Source of the DNA: an uncultured Mycoplasmatota bacterium | Lineage (GTDB): Bacteria; Bacillota_I; Bacilli_A; RF39; UBA660 | NCBI GenBank assembly: GCA_900551105.1 | Contig: URUT01000009.1 | Coordinates: forward strand, 1-36,731 | DNA: 36,731 nt | Direction: 5' to 3' | In this document: positions 34,610 to 36,731 of the stretch, in pieces | Layout of the letters: each line of letters begins with the position of its first letter | How positions within the stretch are numbered: position 1 is the stretch's first letter | Made by a program: the position numbers and the translations under genes | Notes under the pieces: generated by a model | The model's database searches: none | Told to the model about the DNA's origin: nothing | What the model saw: the letters and a program-made list of their open reading frames with translations, nothing else

Positions 34610-34891
34610 CTCCCTATTAAGTAATTGGTAATCCTATAAAGGTGATTGGCCTTGTACAAGAAATGTTATTTATTTAGTATAAACTTCTTTTGCGTATGCA
34701 AGCAGGCGCAAAAGAGAGTCTATTGGTGGCAACTGCTCCTGCTCCAAGCGGAAAATCCGCAGATGCAGTTGCCACTTCACGTCCATAAACTCCAAGAAAT
34801 AATCTTTTTATTGCCTCACACTCTAGTTTTGTCCCTCAAAAGGTTTTTCGGGACATAAAACGTTTGACGATTTGGGAGACAAAATTATTCA
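34610..34891 (-). repeat. Three inverted repeats downstream of the putative variable region
   Basis: This 282-base gap differs in composition from its surroundings. GTCCC/GGGAC hairpin: 34831-34835 with 34850-34854. Perfect 11-bp arms GTGGCAACTGC (34726-34736) and GCAGTTGCCAC (34765-34775), enclosing a GCGG-AAAAT-CCGC mini-hairpin (34748-34760). CTTTTGCG (34687-34694) with CGCAAAAG (34707-34714). DGR target sites in phage BPP-1 need a hairpin just after the variable region; these may be the counterpart, or a terminator cluster, or a mobile repeat. A 38-codon minus-strand frame (34670-34786) crosses the repeats, but I do not call it a gene. Confidence 0.6.
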
Positions 34892-36586
34892 CTATGCCAC
34901 TATCTTGTACGGGTTTGTAGCACTGCCAATCCCACTACTTGATATTTTGACTCCCGACTGAAGTGATAGAGAAGGCCGCCCACCGCCGATGCCGACAACG
35001 TAGCCGTCGCCAAGGCTGCCGCCGCCATCAACACCCCAAAAGATAGCGCCGTTGCCATCAAAGTCGCCCGGAGACAAAGCACACCAATAACTTGAATTAG
35101 TATTCCCTTTTATATAATATGTTGAATTTGTTGTATCATAAGCACCACCAGCAAATGCTATTTCATCTGCAGTAAGTAAACCTACTTTGGCATAACCACT
35201 TAATGCTCCATTACCATATGTTGTATCACTTACAGTGAACTTAGACAACTTTCCACCATTATTATCATTTGGACATATTAAACTAGGCCCTGTTCCTCCA
35301 GCTTTATATGATGATGCTTGTACGAGTCTCTTTGCAGCTCCATAATAATTTTTATTTTTTGCATAACCATAATTTGTACCTAAAGTCCATCTCTCAGGAT
35401 TAAACGTAGCATCAGTTACCACACTCTTATCATTACACCATATTGTATCTGCTAACTGATTATCACTAAAATTTGCTTGTTTAGAAAGTACATTTGTATA
35501 CCATTTATTTAAATTAGTTAATATCTTGCTTGCATTAGTATTAGCATGTGCTTCTGCATAACTTCTTGCACTAGCGGTACCATACATAAATCCTACATAA
35601 GCATTATCATTATAACTTGAATTAAATACTGATTTATATGTATCTCCTTCATATCTTGCAAAGGCATAATCGTTTCCAGTTACATTACAAGGTGTACTAC
35701 TTGATGGTGTATTATTTGTACTTGTTAATCCATTATAATTATATAAGACCAACTTAATTGAGCCATCGCCCGTTACTCTTACTATTCGCCAGCACATATT
35801 GGCATATTCTACAAAGTTATTAGTAACTGCACCTCTAAAATAATATGAGGTTCCATAATCATCTTCAGTGGAAGCTAGTAGAGCTTCAGTATCTGCTGAA
35901 ATTTTTGCTCCTGGTGTTGTTAATGGCTCACTTAATGTATTCTTATCTCTTAGAGCTGCTAGTAATGTTCCACTGCTTGCATCATACCAACCATCTGGCG
36001 CTGGGACTGGTTCTTTTGCCGCTGTCACTGTTACTATTATTTTCCCTTTCCAGGTTTTGTTTAGTCCTTGTTCATTAGTTGTTTCTGAGTTCATCCATAA
36101 TCTTAAATCATATGACTTTGTTTCATTTCCTTTTAAGCCTGTTTCTTCTAAAATATAGGCTTTTCTTGTTGTGTCTATATCACCTAATGAAAGGGAACTT
36201 AAGATATTGCTTGTTCCAGTGGTTGCACCTTTTGGTGATAAATTTACTTTTACATAGTCATCTTTTAAATAAGTACTACTGGTACTTGTTCTATATTCAC
36301 TATAAAGAGTTATTTGTACATTTACATAACTATCACAGTTATTTGTTAGAGTAAATGAGAATGGGTCTTCTTGCAAGCCATCACTATCATCTATTGGAAA
36401 AGCGTCTGATAGAATTATTTCTGATGTATCTTCTGTAAATGAGGTATCTAAACAGCTTCTTGTACCTATTACATTATCATTCGTTTGAGTTTTATATAGT
36501 CTATAGTATGCGTATGTTACCCCTACTAAGATTGTTACTGTTATTAATAAACCAATGTATATTTTTAATTTTTTATTATTATCCAT
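34892..36586 (-). CDS. Anchored surface protein with a DGR-like variable C-terminal domain
   Basis: 564 residues. N-terminal membrane helix (about 8-28, ending TYAYYRLY), a beta-sandwich domain (about 40-195) resembling TasA/camelysin-like secreted proteins, a short Pro linker (KEPVPAPDGWYDA), then a large domain beginning near CWRIVRVTGDGSIKLVLYNY. The C-terminus (about 495-564) runs SSYWCALSPGDFDGNG through GGRPSLSLQSGVKI to TNPYKIVA, in the style of C-type-lectin-fold targets of diversity-generating retroelements. Codon use changes abruptly there. AGGTGAT ribosome site; own promoter. Function likely adhesion or ligand binding, inferred. Confidence 0.8.
   Translation of the reverse strand: MDNNKKLKIYIGLLITVTILVGVTYAYYRLYKTQTNDNVIGTRSCLDTSFTEDTSEIILSDAFPIDDSDGLQEDPFSFTLTNNCDSYVNVQITLYSEYRTSTSSTYLKDDYVKVNLSPKGATTGTSNILSSLSLGDIDTTRKAYILEETGLKGNETKSYDLRLWMNSETTNEQGLNKTWKGKIIVTVTAAKEPVPAPDGWYDASSGTLLAALRDKNTLSEPLTTPGAKISADTEALLASTEDDYGTSYYFRGAVTNNFVEYANMCWRIVRVTGDGSIKLVLYNYNGLTSTNNTPSSSTPCNVTGNDYAFARYEGDTYKSVFNSSYNDNAYVGFMYGTASARSYAEAHANTNASKILTNLNKWYTNVLSKQANFSDNQLADTIWCNDKSVVTDATFNPERWTLGTNYGYAKNKNYYGAAKRLVQASSYKAGGTGPSLICPNDNNGGKLSKFTVSDTTYGNGALSGYAKVGLLTADEIAFAGGAYDTTNSTYYIKGNTNSSYWCALSPGDFDGNGAIFWGVDGGGSLGDGYVVGIGGGRPSLSLQSGVKISSSGIGSATNPYKIVA
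34979..35068 (-). other. Putative DGR variable region (VR)
   Basis: Thirty codons in which 18 have the form NNC: ten GGC, two GAC, two ATC, and one each of AAC, AGC, TAC and GTC. Over the 36 first and second positions I count 24 G, 8 A, 4 T and 0 C. This fits AAC codons in a template whose adenines were replaced. Conserved framework residues (F, W, V, L, V, then GRP) are interleaved. Over 34971-35070 GC is 66 percent, in a gene otherwise strongly AT-rich. The template repeat is not in the window. Confidence 0.72.
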
Positions 36587-36613
36587 GTTTTTATCACCTA
36601 TTTTACTAATATA

Positions 36614-36642
36614 ATTATATAGTAAGTTACAATCTTAGTCAA
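36614..36642 (-). promoter_or_regulatory. Promoter of the variable surface-protein gene
   Basis: Minus strand TTGACT (36637-36642), 17-base spacer, perfect TATAAT (36614-36619), about 28 bases before the ATG at 36586. Near-consensus, so strong expression is expected. Confidence 0.75.
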
Positions 36643-36649
36643 TTAGAAA

Positions 36650-36669
36650 AAGCATCGTTTTTGATGCTT
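36650..36669 (-). terminator. Intrinsic terminator of the gene beyond the right edge
   Basis: AAGCATC/GATGCTT 7-bp stem with a six-base loop and a T-run on the minus strand. It isolates the surface-protein gene from whatever lies beyond 36731. The remaining bases to 36731 hold no gene I can see. Confidence 0.65.
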
Positions 36670-36731
36670 ATTTTATGGTTGTATAATTTTTAGTGTGTGT
36701 AATGTGTAAAACATTATATACACTTTTTTAT

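Noticed and set aside
34670..34786. Minus-strand 38-codon frame (MDVKWQLHLRIF...) as a possible Avd-like fragment
   Set aside because: Too short, ribosome-site spacing is poor, another frame is equally open over the same bases, and I cannot align it with Avd. Kept only as a note on the repeat region.
34646..34858. Plus-strand 70-codon open frame across the hairpin region
   Set aside because: It is antisense to the inverted repeats, has no ribosome site and no family resemblance; the repeats themselves explain the unusual composition.
35845..36354. Several plus-strand frames over the surface-protein gene
   Set aside because: Shadows of the long minus-strand gene, which has a promoter, ribosome site and domain structure.
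1..36731. Alternative genetic code (TGA as Trp), as in many Mollicutes
   Set aside because: Trp is encoded by TGG, and TGA ends the LiaF-like and DUF1697 genes at positions where the next gene starts.
36690..36731. GTGT...ACAC imperfect hairpin with a plus-strand T-run at the window end
   Set aside because: Imperfect stem, and no plus-strand gene precedes it; not enough sequence to judge.

Overview
The window comes from a low-GC, Gram-positive-type bacterium. The DNA is strongly AT-rich, genes start with AGGAGG-like ribosome binding sites, lipoproteins carry classical lipoboxes, and a dacF-spmA-spmB-rluB block resembles the one in Bacillus and other spore-forming Firmicutes. The code is standard: TGG encodes Trp and TGA is used as a stop (for example at the ends of the LiaF-like and DUF1697 genes). 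An uncultured gut Bacilli/Mollicutes-related lineage of the RF39 type is my best guess, by inference only. Every gene is on the minus strand except hinT.

Layout, left to right. (1) 60-3999: arginine deiminase pathway, transcribed arcA-arcB-arcD, with no carbamate kinase in view. (2) 4075-6217: polar amino-acid ABC transporter. (3) 6341-10627: housekeeping and small genes (hinT, a Fic enzyme with a promoter-embedded operator, recX, a pentapeptide-repeat protein, trmB, a lipoprotein). (4) 10701-10950: remnant of a membrane-protein gene. (5) 10977-16147: a TetR-led six-gene envelope module (TetR, LiaF-like, DUF4097, ABC ATPase, two ABC-2 permeases) with tandem operators. (6) 16251-20480: accessory stretch with ProX-like deacylase, DUF1697, VanZ, and at least three decayed genes (nucleoside deoxyribosyltransferase-like, pyrophosphatase-like tail, RhuM). 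(7) 20671-24763: rlmD-like, rluB, spmB, spmA, dacF. (8) 24845-28572: a proline-rich two-TM protein with two small partners, and a citrate/anion permease. (9) 28687-30199: an AbiE toxin-antitoxin locus with a frameshifted toxin and an intact antitoxin behind a 19-bp inverted-repeat promoter. (10) 30273-36586: a surface-protein island with an arylsulfotransferase-like protein, a type IV prepilin-like protein, an anchored protein, and a large anchored protein.

The most striking feature is in the last gene (34892-36586). Its 3' end holds a 90-base block (34979-35068), GC-rich in an AT-rich gene, in which 18 of 30 codons have the form NNC. It lies in a C-terminal domain of the kind diversified by diversity-generating retroelements (DGRs). 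Downstream are three inverted repeats of foreign base composition, reminiscent of the hairpins needed for DGR target recognition. No reverse transcriptase or template repeat is in the window, so the retroelement would have to act from elsewhere or be lost. The neighbouring prepilin-like protein ends in a related C-terminal domain without this signature, which gives a natural internal control.
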